Assembly: GCA_050730675.1 (NCBI GenBank)
Contig: JBOHNM010000028.1
Span: forward strand, 1 to 30,224
Reading direction: 5' to 3'
DNA from: JBOHNM01 sp050730675
GTDB lineage: Bacteria > Planctomycetota > Phycisphaerae > Phycisphaerales > UBA1924
Length of the DNA: 30,224 nt
The notes beneath the pieces are model-generated. The model searched no databases, was not told the origin of the DNA, and saw only the letters and a program-made list of their open reading frames with translations. Shown here one piece after another: positions 15,380 through 23,234 of this stretch (position 1 is the first letter of the stretch; each line of letters opens with the position of its first letter). Position numbers and translations under genes: made by a program.

Positions 15380-16228
15380 TCAGATCCCCAAGGCCCCGAA
15401 GATCGCGCCCAGCACAGGGCCCCCCACCAGCAGCTTGATCATGAACGTCGCACCGGCGATGTAGATCGCGTCGGTGATCTCGATGTCGAGTTCCTTCTGC
15501 AACAGCAGCACGTACGCCACCATCGCCACCGGCCACAGCAGCAGCACCAGCCACCCACCCAGGATGAGCGATCCGAGCAGCATGATGGCGTCGTACACCA
15601 CGAACACCATCGCCAGCCTCACGGTGACCGACACCAGCGACTGATCAAACCCCATCCAGATCACACCGATCAGCCAATACGCCAGCAACCCGCACGGCAC
15701 CACCACGGCCTGCACGATGTAATACTTGATGAGGTCGATCGGTGTGGAGCCCTTGTCCAGCAGAAAGATCACCGACACGATCGCCAGCGCCACCGCGAAG
15801 ATGATCGCCGGGCGCACCAGCTCGTGCCATTGCACCGGCACCTTGACCTTCGCCAACGTCGGCGTCGCCTTCAGGTCCGCGACGTCGATGACGTTCCCGC
15901 ACTCGGGGCACCTGAGTTGCTTCAGCCCCGTCAGGTCGTAATCGCAGTACGGGCAGGCGATCGTCCCGCCGCCGGCGTGCGTCGAGCCCGGACTCGTCGC
16001 GCGGGTGAACCCCTGGCGCTCGTCGTAGCCGCAGTGCGTGCAGATGACCGAGTCGCGCCCCATCGTGTGGGCGCACGCAGCGCACAGCTTGAGCGAACTC
16101 GTCGGCTCAGGCTCCGACGGGTCATCCAGCGGGATCGTCTCCATCGGCTCGGCCGGTGCCCGCACCACGTGGCGCTCGGTCACGAACCGCGGATCCACAC
16201 CATCCTGGCCCGAACTCGCCGCACCCAT
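15380..16228 (-). CDS. Multi-span membrane protein with two N-terminal zinc ribbons (Yip1-like)
   Basis: A 282-residue protein. The first ribbon, CAACAH...CTHCGYDERQGF, is at about residues 49-72. The second, CPYCDYDLTGLKQLRCPECGNV, is at about 91-112. Five or so hydrophobic segments follow between about 140 and 280. The layout, zinc ribbons followed by a Yip1/YIF-like membrane domain, is common in planctomycetes and its role is unknown. I start at ATG 16228; the longer frame from 16288 runs through the terminator of the preceding gene and is unlikely. It is followed by the aminotransferase gene. The ribbon matches the type found in the array after 27813. Confidence 0.8.
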   Translation of the reverse strand: MGAASSGQDGVDPRFVTERHVVRAPAEPMETIPLDDPSEPEPTSSLKLCAACAHTMGRDSVICTHCGYDERQGFTRATSPGSTHAGGGTIACPYCDYDLTGLKQLRCPECGNVIDVADLKATPTLAKVKVPVQWHELVRPAIIFAVALAIVSVIFLLDKGSTPIDLIKYYIVQAVVVPCGLLAYWLIGVIWMGFDQSLVSVTVRLAMVFVVYDAIMLLGSLILGGWLVLLLWPVAMVAYVLLLQKELDIEITDAIYIAGATFMIKLLVGGPVLGAIFGALGI

Positions 16229-16271
16229 GCACAACTCTACGTGCCCACCAGTCTTGGCGCGCCACGTCAAA

Positions 16272-16299
16272 GAAAAAGCCCACGCCAAGGGGCGTGGGC
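16272..16299 (-). terminator. Intrinsic terminator of the cyclophilin gene
   Basis: A 9-bp perfect stem, gcccacgcc (16278-16286) with ggcgtgggc (16291-16299), encloses an aagg loop. On the minus strand it is followed by five T residues (16277-16273) and more T-rich sequence. It lies 46 bp past the cyclophilin stop and separates that gene from the zinc-ribbon membrane gene. Confidence 0.85.
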
Positions 16300-16316
16300 C
16301 TGAGTCTCTGCCTTCA

Positions 16317-16339
16317 ACTGGTCGCCTGCTTGCTGTTCG
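16317..16339 (-). repeat. Octamer repeat, third copy (minus orientation)
   Basis: Read on the minus strand, the units are cgaacagc (16339-16332), aagcagg (16331-16325, one base short) and cgaccagt (16324-16317). They match the CGANCAGR consensus seen at 182-213 and 7753-7838. The repeat lies between the cyclophilin stop and its terminator. Confidence 0.4.
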
Positions 16340-16344
16340 TCTAC

Positions 16345-17097
16345 TTACTTCTTCTCGACAGGCTTGTCCGCCGGCTTTTCGGCGGGCTTGGCGGGGGCGG
16401 CCCCGGCCTTGACGCGCGAGATCGACTCGATCGTCACGGTCTCGACCGGCACGGCCTGCATGCCGTTCTTGGTCCCGGTCTTGACGGCCTTGATCTTGTC
16501 AACCACGTCCATGCCGCCGACGACCTTGCCGAAGACGCAGTACGCCGCGCCGTCGCCGCGATCCACGTCGAGGAAATCGTTGTCCTTCACGTTGATGAAG
16601 AACTGGCTCGTCGCCGAGTTGGGGTCGCTGGTGCGGGCCATCGCGACGGTGCCGCGCTTGTTCTTCAACCCGTTCTTCCACTCGTTCTGGATCGGCTTGT
16701 CGGTCGGCTTCTGCTTCATGTCCTTGTCAAAGCCGCCGCCCTGGATCATGAAGTCGTTGATGACGCGGTGGAAAATCGTCCCGTTGTAGTGCCCCTTGTC
16801 GGCGTACTTCAGGAAGTTCTCGACCGAGATCGGCGCCTTGGCGGCGTCCAGTTCCATCGTGATCTCGCCCATGCTCGTCTTCATCACAACCATGACCGTC
16901 TGCTCCTTGTCGGAAGGCTTGGTATCGGCGGGTTTCGGTTCGGGGGCGGGCTTGGCGGCCTCGGGCGCCTTGCCCGGCGTGGGGGTGGGGGCGGGGGTCG
17001 GGGCGGGAGTGGCCGGCTGGATCGCCAGCGCGCTCGTCGCGGCGACCAGCGCCGCGCCCGCGGCCAAGCCCAGGATCATCTTGTTCACAAAGTTCAT
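16345..17097 (-). CDS. Exported cyclophilin-type peptidyl-prolyl cis-trans isomerase
   Basis: A 250-residue exported isomerase. A signal peptide (about residues 1-25, ending SALA) is followed by a Pro/Ala/Lys linker (27-65). The cyclophilin domain (about 68-230) has the active-site block FHRVINDFMIQGG with catalytic Arg111, then SQFFINVKDN (164-173) and AYCVFGKVVGGMDVVDKI. A Pro/Lys-rich tail (235-250) may contact the cell wall or nucleic acid; that is speculation. The ATG at 17097 has aaggag 6 nt upstream. It is monocistronic by its own terminator and probably assists folding of exported proteins in the periplasm. Confidence 0.94.
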   Translation of the reverse strand: MNFVNKMILGLAAGAALVAATSALAIQPATPAPTPAPTPTPGKAPEAAKPAPEPKPADTKPSDKEQTVMVVMKTSMGEITMELDAAKAPISVENFLKYADKGHYNGTIFHRVINDFMIQGGGFDKDMKQKPTDKPIQNEWKNGLKNKRGTVAMARTSDPNSATSQFFINVKDNDFLDVDRGDGAAYCVFGKVVGGMDVVDKIKAVKTGTKNGMQAVPVETVTIESISRVKAGAAPAKPAEKPADKPVEKK

Positions 17098-17377
17098 CGA
17101 AAGCTCCTTGGTTCGGTTGGACTCCGGCTGGTGGGGGTCGTGGGGGTCGGCGCCGAAGTGGTCGCAATGCTAGCGGTCGCGCCCGCTGCGGTCCGCTCGC
17201 GTGCTCGCCGGAGATCCAACCCCTGCGTGGGCGGTGTTTCACCCGTATTCGCACCCCGACCGTACCCGGACGCACGCGCAAGAAAGTCCCTTTTCCAAAC
17301 ACGCCCCGTCCGGAAAGGCGTTCAGGCACAATCCCCAACAACCGATTCGCATCGAGCGGCGTAATCACACGGCCCAC

Positions 17378-18109
17378 ATGCCCTCCTTCTCAACGACAAC
17401 GCGACGCAGCAACCGCACGACGCAGATCGCCGCGCTCGCGTTCGCCGTCGCTGCGGTGTCCGCCGGCGCATCCGCCAAACCCGGCGGCAACACGACCAAT
17501 CCCGATCTCGCCGCCGCGCCGATCCTCGAGCCCATCGCGAACGGCTTCCTCGACGGCGACTGGCTCTTCCCCCAGCGCTCGCGCGGCACCGTGGCGCTCT
17601 TTGATCGCCTCAGCATCGAGGGCGGACTCGCCACCCTCTCCACCGCCCGCCCGCGTCCCGGTTCCGCGGCGAACCTCACCGGCTCGCTCGCTGACTCGGC
17701 CGACGCTGTCAACGTCTACGACGTATCACTCGCTTGGAACGCCGCGACCCTGCGTTCGCCCGATTCGCTCTTCACCTTCTCGTTGCTCGCCGGTGCCCGC
17801 GCCACCGGCCTCGACTCGGCCGATGCCGTGGCGACGCCGCTGATCCTGACACCCATCCCCGTCGCCGGTGCCCAGTGCAACTTCCGCCTCGGAGACGACA
17901 GCTCACTCCGCGCGAGCGTCGTCGGAGGGGCCGACAGCGCCGCCGCCTCGCACTATTTCGAGCTGCGACTGGAGAGCATCTGGCGCATCGCCGAGTGCAC
18001 GCACCTGTCGCTCGGCATCCAGCATCTCGACGCGGCCAGTTCAGCAACCGGCCTCAGCACCACGCTCCAGCGCGACGCCGCCGTCTTCTCGGTCCGCTGG
18101 ACATTCTGA
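17378..18109 (+). CDS. Unknown exported protein with a beta-barrel-like C-terminus
   Basis: A 243-residue protein from ATG 17378. The N-terminus is Arg-rich and then hydrophobic (TQIAALAFAVAAVSAGASA), a signal peptide cleaved near residue 32. The rest alternates polar and apolar residues in strand-like stretches (SIEGGLATLS, YDVSLAWNAA, FSLLAGARATG, SLRASVVGGAD, YFELRLESIWRI, HLSLGIQHL) and ends in AVFSVRWTF. A C-terminal Phe after an alternating strand is the usual last-strand signature of outer-membrane beta-barrels. I do not recognise the family. A longer frame starts at 17201 but has no coding character before 17378. No strong ribosome-binding site is visible. Confidence 0.6.
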   Translation: MPSFSTTTRRSNRTTQIAALAFAVAAVSAGASAKPGGNTTNPDLAAAPILEPIANGFLDGDWLFPQRSRGTVALFDRLSIEGGLATLSTARPRPGSAANLTGSLADSADAVNVYDVSLAWNAATLRSPDSLFTFSLLAGARATGLDSADAVATPLILTPIPVAGAQCNFRLGDDSSLRASVVGGADSAAASHYFELRLESIWRIAECTHLSLGIQHLDAASSATGLSTTLQRDAAVFSVRWTF

Positions 18110-18130
18110 TCCCCACCAACCCCGCTACGC

Positions 18131-18163
18131 CCACGATGAGCCCCGCTTCGGGGCGAATCGTGG
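18131..18163. terminator. Hairpin between convergent genes, possible terminator
   Basis: The sequence ccacgat (18131-18137) pairs with atcgtgg (18157-18163), and gccccg (18140-18145) pairs with cggggc (18149-18154) around a ctt loop. The two helices are separated by symmetric GA/GA bases that could form tandem sheared G-A pairs. It lies 21 bp after the exported-protein gene and 46 bp before the end of purH. No T-run is present on either side. Confidence 0.45.
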
Positions 18164-18209
18164 CGCTATTCCGTGCCAAGTCCCTTCAATACCCCGGCGG
18201 CCCCAACCC

Positions 18210-19832
18210 TCAGTGCTTGAACCGCCGCACACCCGTCACCATGCACGTCACCCCGCGCTCGTTGCACAGCGCGAACGTCTCCTCATCCCGCTTGCTCCCG
18301 CCCGCGTGAACGATCATCGCGACCCCGGCATCCATCAGCACCCGCGGCCCATCCGGGAACGGAAAAAACGCATCGCTCACGCACACCGCACCCTTGGCCC
18401 TCGCTCCCGCCTTCTCCACCGCCAGCCTGCACGCCGTCACGCGGTCCACCTGCCCGACGCCGCCGCCGAACAGCCGCATCGCACCCCCGTCCACGCCGCC
18501 GATCGCCACCGCATTGCTGCTCATCGCCCGCACCATCAACTCCACGGCCGCCACGGCATCAAGCTGCGCCAGGCTCGGCTTCGGTCCGGCCGCATGCCGC
18601 CACGACTCCGGCGCCGGGTCCAGCAGGTCGCGCTCCTGCACCAGCATGCCGCCGGTGATCGAGCGGTACATCCAGCTCTTCTTCGCCGGCGGCGTCACCT
18701 CCCCCACCGCCAATAGTCGCACGTTGGCCCAGCGCTTCTGCAGCGCCGCCAGCGCATCGGGCGCGAAGTCCTGCGCGACCACAACCTCCGCGAACACATC
18801 TTTCTGACACAACCGCTCGGCGGTCGCCAGGTCGATCACGCCCGAGCACGCGAAGATGCCGCCGAACGCCGCGATCGGATCTCCCGCCAGCGCCGCCTCG
18901 ACCGCCCCCAGCACCGTGGGCGCAATCGCCGCACCACACGGATTCGCGTGCTTGATCACGCACGCACCGATCCCACCCCCACGCCCCCGCTTCATCGCTC
19001 CCAGCGCCCCCGCCAGGTCCAGCGCCGCTGCGGCGTCCGCGACGTTGTTGTACCCAAGTTCCTTGCCGTGCAGCTTGCGTGCCGTCACGACGCTCGAGCC
19101 CTCACCCCCGCCGCCGCGATACAGCGCCGCGGCCTGGTGCGGGTTCTCGCCGTACCGCATCGACTCGATCTTCTCAAAGCTGAGGTTCAACCGCTCCGGG
19201 AATGCCGCGGCTTCCTTCTGCCCGGCCTTCCCCGTCGTCCGGGCCATGTACCCCGCGATCGCCGCGTCGTACTCTGCCGTCATCGCGAACGCCTCGGCCG
19301 CCAACTGCTCGCGCAGCTTCATGCTCGTGCCGCCGCTGGCCGCAAGCTCGGCCGTCACCAGCCCGTACTGCTCCGGCCGCGTCACCACCACCACAAACGC
19401 GTGGTTCTTCGCCGCCGACCGCACCATCGACGGCCCGCCGATGTCGATATTCTCGATCGCCTCCTGGTGGCTCACGCCCGGCCTGGCGATCGTCTCGCGG
19501 AACGGGTAAAGGTTGATGCACACCAGATCAATCGCCCTGATCCCGTGGCGCTCCATCGCGGCCATGTGCTCGGCATTGTCCCGCACCGCGAGCAAGCCGC
19601 CGTGCACCATCGGGTGCAGCGTCTTGACCCGCCCGTCCATCATCTCCGGGAACTTTGTCACGTCCTCGATCGGCGTGACCTTGATCCCCGCCGCGGCCAG
19701 CGCCTTGCTCGTCCCGCCCGTGGAGACAATCTCCACGCCGCGCTCGGCCAGCGCCCGCGCGAACTCCACCACCCCAGCCTTGTCGCTCACCGAAAACAGC
19801 GCCCGCCGCACCTTCACCACGTCACCGGACAT
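18210..19832 (-). CDS. purH: Bifunctional AICAR transformylase/IMP cyclohydrolase
   Basis: A 540-residue enzyme catalysing the last two steps of IMP synthesis. The N-terminal MGS-like cyclohydrolase domain (about 1-150) has RRALFSVSDKAGVVEFA, STGGTSKAL and DGRVKTLHPMVHGGLL, then NIDIGGPSMVRSAAKN. The AICAR transformylase domain has RYGENPHQAAALY, VIKHANPCGAA (catalytic Lys-His), FGGIFACSGVID and the C-terminal SDAFFPFPDG and VTGVRRFKH. Length is close to the usual 510-530. ATG 19832 (MSGDVVKVRRALFSV) is preferred to the upstream in-frame start at 19874. It lies 113 bp downstream of the propeller lipoprotein gene on the same strand. Confidence 0.96.
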   Translation of the reverse strand: MSGDVVKVRRALFSVSDKAGVVEFARALAERGVEIVSTGGTSKALAAAGIKVTPIEDVTKFPEMMDGRVKTLHPMVHGGLLAVRDNAEHMAAMERHGIRAIDLVCINLYPFRETIARPGVSHQEAIENIDIGGPSMVRSAAKNHAFVVVVTRPEQYGLVTAELAASGGTSMKLREQLAAEAFAMTAEYDAAIAGYMARTTGKAGQKEAAAFPERLNLSFEKIESMRYGENPHQAAALYRGGGGEGSSVVTARKLHGKELGYNNVADAAAALDLAGALGAMKRGRGGGIGACVIKHANPCGAAIAPTVLGAVEAALAGDPIAAFGGIFACSGVIDLATAERLCQKDVFAEVVVAQDFAPDALAALQKRWANVRLLAVGEVTPPAKKSWMYRSITGGMLVQERDLLDPAPESWRHAAGPKPSLAQLDAVAAVELMVRAMSSNAVAIGGVDGGAMRLFGGGVGQVDRVTACRLAVEKAGARAKGAVCVSDAFFPFPDGPRVLMDAGVAMIVHAGGSKRDEETFALCNERGVTCMVTGVRRFKH

Positions 19833-19945
19833 CGCACACCCCGTTGAAGAAAGACCGCCACCACCCACGGCCAAGGCCCACCGCCTTCCGCACCGCCCCG
19901 ATTCTTATCTGCTTCGAGCCCTTTGAGTTCGATCCGCCTTTGGGC

Positions 19946-21076
19946 TCACTTCACGACGAACTTGCTGATCTGCCCGCCGGCGTACACCGCGTAGATCGAG
20001 CCGTCCACGAGCTTGTCCGCCTTGAGCATCTGCACGCCCGGCAGCGCCACCCGCTCGATCACGTCGCCGCGGGCCGCGTCCAGCAGCACCGCCTCGCGTC
20101 CGTTCCAGACCACCAGCTTGCCGTCCCGGACATTGATCACGTTGCCGGTCACGCCCTGGGCGAACCACGTGCGCCTGCCGCTCTTGGTGTCGATCGCCAC
20201 CAGGCCTACGCCCGGCACATCGATGTGAACATTCGCCCCAAACACCACCGGCTGCGCCGTCAGCGGCACGTCCGTACGGAACCGCCAGCGCACCGCGCCG
20301 CCCACAGTGTTGATCGCGTAGACCGACTGGTCCTTGCTGGCGACGTAGATGGTGTCCGCCGTCACCGCCGGCGGCGAGCCCGAGCCGGCGTACATCTTCG
20401 CCCGACCCTCTGAAGCGCCGGTCGTCGCATCCAGGATGATCACATCCCCGGCCTCGCTGACCGCCACCACGGCCGTGTCGCCCACCGCCTGCGGCGCGAC
20501 CTCGATCGGCCCGTTGAGCTGGTACGACCACGCCATGAAGCCGCTCGATGCCAAGTGCGAAACCACCTGCCCGTTCCGCGTGCCGTACACGATCAGGTCG
20601 CCGAACCGCACCGGGCGCGTCCCCGCCACGCGGTCGAGCTGCTGGCGCCCGCGCAGCGCGCCCGTATCGCCGTCGAGCACATAGATGTCCGACTGGCTCA
20701 TCGAGTACACCTTGTCGCGGATGCGCACATCCGCGAAGAACTGCGTGTACCCGCTCTGCACCGTTGTCGACCACTTGTGCTGTCCGCTCGCCGGGTTCAG
20801 CCGCGTCAGCGCCCCCATGTTGTCCATCGCCAGGATCGCCTCGGGGTCGATGTCCAGCAGAGAGACATGCCCCTCCGCCTCGGTCAGCGTCGCGAAGCTG
20901 TGCCAGCCGAGCCGGTAGCCCAGGCGACCCCAAGTGTCCACGATCTCCGTCGCGTCCTGCGCCACCGGCTTGGGCGCTTCGTTCTGCGACATACCGCCGC
21001 CCTCGCTCTGGCAGCCCCCCGCCCAAAGCCCGAGGACCATCGCGACCGAACCCATCATCCGCGGCAACTGGCGCAT
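19946..21076 (-). CDS. PQQ-repeat beta-propeller lipoprotein, BamB-like
   Basis: A 376-residue predicted lipoprotein. The N-terminal helix ends in LGLWAGGC, with Cys22 the likely lipidated residue. PQQ-type propeller blades follow: LTRLNPASGQHKWSTTVQSG, YVLDGDTGALRGRQQL, LASSGFMAWSYQLNGPI, VIILDATTGASEGR, VYAINTVGGAVRWRFRTD, LVAIDTKSGRRTWFAQG and VVWNGREAVLLDAARGDVIER. BamB is the best-known member of this architecture and assists outer-membrane protein assembly. Other PQQ-repeat lipoproteins are sensors or enzyme scaffolds, so the BamB role is only inferred. ATG 21076 has ttggag 6 nt upstream; the frame extending to 21283 has no domain character. Confidence 0.75.
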   Translation of the reverse strand: MRQLPRMMGSVAMVLGLWAGGCQSEGGGMSQNEAPKPVAQDATEIVDTWGRLGYRLGWHSFATLTEAEGHVSLLDIDPEAILAMDNMGALTRLNPASGQHKWSTTVQSGYTQFFADVRIRDKVYSMSQSDIYVLDGDTGALRGRQQLDRVAGTRPVRFGDLIVYGTRNGQVVSHLASSGFMAWSYQLNGPIEVAPQAVGDTAVVAVSEAGDVIILDATTGASEGRAKMYAGSGSPPAVTADTIYVASKDQSVYAINTVGGAVRWRFRTDVPLTAQPVVFGANVHIDVPGVGLVAIDTKSGRRTWFAQGVTGNVINVRDGKLVVWNGREAVLLDAARGDVIERVALPGVQMLKADKLVDGSIYAVYAGGQISKFVVK

Positions 21077-21257
21077 GCAAAACTCCAAGGGCGACTCGCC
21101 CGCAACCCTTTGGCGACGAGACCGCCAAACAGGCCGGGCAGTATCGTGACCTGACGGCCCGGAATCAAGTACGGAGGACGTTGGGGAGCGATCGCGGCTG
21201 GCTGTCGATTCCCACCGCCCTTGATCCCCTGTCAGCACCCCCCCATCCTCTTCCACC

Positions 21258-21890
21258 ATGTTCACCGGTCTTGTCCAAGCCATCGGCCAGATCGCAGAGG
21301 CTCAACCGACCCCCGCGGGACTTCGGCTGCTCATCGACCCCGGCGCCTGGCCGCACCGCTCGGCCGTCGGAGATTCCATCGCCGTTTCGGGTGTCTGCCT
21401 CACCGTCGCCGCGATCGAGCCGTCAGGGGCGGGCCGCTGGGCCTTCGACGCCGTCCCCGAAACGCTCGCCAAGACCACCCTCGGCCGCCTCAAGCCCGGC
21501 GACCGCGTCAACCTCGAGCACGCCGTCACCGCCAGCACACTCATGGGCGGCCACTTCGTGCAGGGGCACGTCGACGGCGTCGGCACCGTGGCTTCCGTTC
21601 AGAAAGGCGCCGATTGGCGGCTGACCGTCACGCCCCCCGCCGAAGTCCTCCCTTTCCTCGCCCCCAAGGGCTCGATCACCATCGACGGCGTCTCGCTCAC
21701 GATCGCCGCCCTGACGCGGGACTCCCTCACCGTCGCGCTGATCCCGACGACGCTCGATGTCACAACTCTGGGTACGTTCAAGCCCGGCGACGGCGTCAAC
21801 ATCGAGGCCGACATGCTCGCCAAGACGGTTGTCAACTACCTGCGGCACTTCACGCCCGTGCCGTTGCCGCACGAAAAGGGTTGGGGCTGA
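21258..21890 (+). CDS. ribE: Riboflavin synthase, alpha chain
   Basis: A 210-residue enzyme that dismutates two 6,7-dimethyl-8-ribityllumazine molecules to riboflavin. It shows the family start MFTGLVQAIG and two tandem lumazine-binding barrels (about 1-95 and 96-195). Each carries a GDSIAVSGVCLTV or KGSITIDGVSLTIA strand block, and GHFVQGHVDGVG lies at the second barrel entry. Length fits (about 200-215). No ribosome-binding site is obvious, and I saw no FMN riboswitch in the 180 bp upstream. No other riboflavin gene is nearby. It is divergent from the propeller lipoprotein gene and convergent with the beta-helix gene (21-bp gap). Confidence 0.95.
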   Translation: MFTGLVQAIGQIAEAQPTPAGLRLLIDPGAWPHRSAVGDSIAVSGVCLTVAAIEPSGAGRWAFDAVPETLAKTTLGRLKPGDRVNLEHAVTASTLMGGHFVQGHVDGVGTVASVQKGADWRLTVTPPAEVLPFLAPKGSITIDGVSLTIAALTRDSLTVALIPTTLDVTTLGTFKPGDGVNIEADMLAKTVVNYLRHFTPVPLPHEKGWG

Positions 21891-21911
21891 GCGCATGCTC
21901 TCGCTGCCGGC

Positions 21912-23030
21912 TCAGTACACGATGTTCGCCGCCGGGTGCGTCGTCGCCCCCGTCAGTGTCCCACCCGCCGAGAAGTCCAGCACCTCGCCAACGGCCATCG
22001 TCGCTGGCACAGAGATGTTGGCGGTGTTGCCGCTGAACCGGTTGCCCGTGATGATCCCATGCACGCCGGTCATCGAGATCGCCGCCGTCGTGCACAACGT
22101 GAACTGACACCCCTCGATGCGAGCGGTCCCGTTGCCGCCGATCCCTTTGGCGCAGCTGACGAACTGGCACCCGATCACCTCCGCCCGTGACGAGATGTAC
22201 ACCCCCGCCGAAGCGCACGAGCGCAGCACGCACCCCTCGACATGCCCGCTGCCACCGATACTGATCCCCGCGTTGGCGAGCGATGACGTGCTGTTGGCGC
22301 CCTCGACGGAGCAGTTGATCACCTCGCCGCTGCCGAGGAAAATGCCGGTTGACCCGGGATTCAGCACGCTGCACCCGCGCACCACGCCCGAGCCGATCGT
22401 GATCCCCACGCCGCCCCCCTCCACCGTGCAGTGGTCGATCACGCAGTTGGTCCCGACCTGGATCCCCGTCTCGCCGCTGGTCGCACGCGTGCGCACGTTC
22501 CGCACCGTGCACCCCGACGACTGCAGGATCTCCAGCTGCCCGCCCTGGCTGTCGATGAATGCCAGGTCCTCGAAGCTCGACGTGTTGAACGTGCCGATCA
22601 TCCCGTAGCCGCGGAAGTTGCGGATCGTCCCGTTGCGCACCACAAGATTGCGTCGATTGCCGCTGTTAGTGATCCCCGCGCGAAACCCGGTGGCGTCCTG
22701 CGACCCGTCGAGCGCGAAGCCGCTCAGATCGATCGTCACGTGGTCCGCGTTGACCATGATCGCATTGCGCCCGCCCGTCGGCACGACGTGCCCCGTCAGG
22801 TAGTACGACCCCGGCTGCGTGATGATGTACACGTTCGAGACATCGCCCGGCGTGTTGGTCGCGCTGAGCGCCGTCCGCGGCTCCACTTCCGCCAGCGTCT
22901 TGAGCGTCGGACCCACCGCCCCTGCCGGCGGGTTCAGTGGGCCGGCGCCGATCACCAGCGCGCCTGCCGCCGCCGCACCAAACGCCGTGACCGCGAACAC
23001 CCAACGGCCGGATCGTGAGCAACGCACCAT
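21912..23030 (-). CDS. Secreted right-handed parallel beta-helix protein with Cys ladder
   Basis: A 372-residue exported protein. The signal peptide (about 1-30, VFAVTAFGAAAAGALVIG) is followed by a pectate-lyase-like beta-helix. Its entry motif is ITQPGSYYLTGHV, then VNADHVTIDLSGFALDG, typical of planctomycete right-handed beta-helix proteins. Roughly ten coils of 20-24 residues follow, many with a Cys at a fixed place (SGCTV, TNCVIDHC, RGCSV, INCSV, EGCVLRSC, IGCQFVSC, EGCQFTLC). A C-terminal beta-rich cap ends in AANIVY. These folds bind or cleave polysaccharides, but I see no definite catalytic set. ATG 23030 is supported by aaggag 7 nt upstream. Confidence 0.8.
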   Translation of the reverse strand: MVRCSRSGRWVFAVTAFGAAAAGALVIGAGPLNPPAGAVGPTLKTLAEVEPRTALSATNTPGDVSNVYIITQPGSYYLTGHVVPTGGRNAIMVNADHVTIDLSGFALDGSQDATGFRAGITNSGNRRNLVVRNGTIRNFRGYGMIGTFNTSSFEDLAFIDSQGGQLEILQSSGCTVRNVRTRATSGETGIQVGTNCVIDHCTVEGGGVGITIGSGVVRGCSVLNPGSTGIFLGSGEVINCSVEGANSTSSLANAGISIGGSGHVEGCVLRSCASAGVYISSRAEVIGCQFVSCAKGIGGNGTARIEGCQFTLCTTAAISMTGVHGIITGNRFSGNTANISVPATMAVGEVLDFSAGGTLTGATTHPAANIVY

Positions 23031-23234
23031 GACCGAACTCCTTTGGAGCAAACACATCGAAGCACCGCCTACCAGCGCGCCACCGACCTCCCGCAGACTT
23101 CAGCGGGCACGGGACATCCAGAACGGCATCCCCGCCGATAGCTCCACGCAGATGTCTGCCACACGGTGAGCGATTGCGATCTCCAGATCGACGAATCCAA
23201 CCACGCGCCGCCCAATCTCAGGTAAATTCCCGAC

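Noticed and set aside
16229..16288. N-terminal extension of the double-zinc-ribbon membrane protein to 16288
   Set aside because: It overlaps the intrinsic terminator of the cyclophilin gene and adds no domain; ATG 16228 is preferred.
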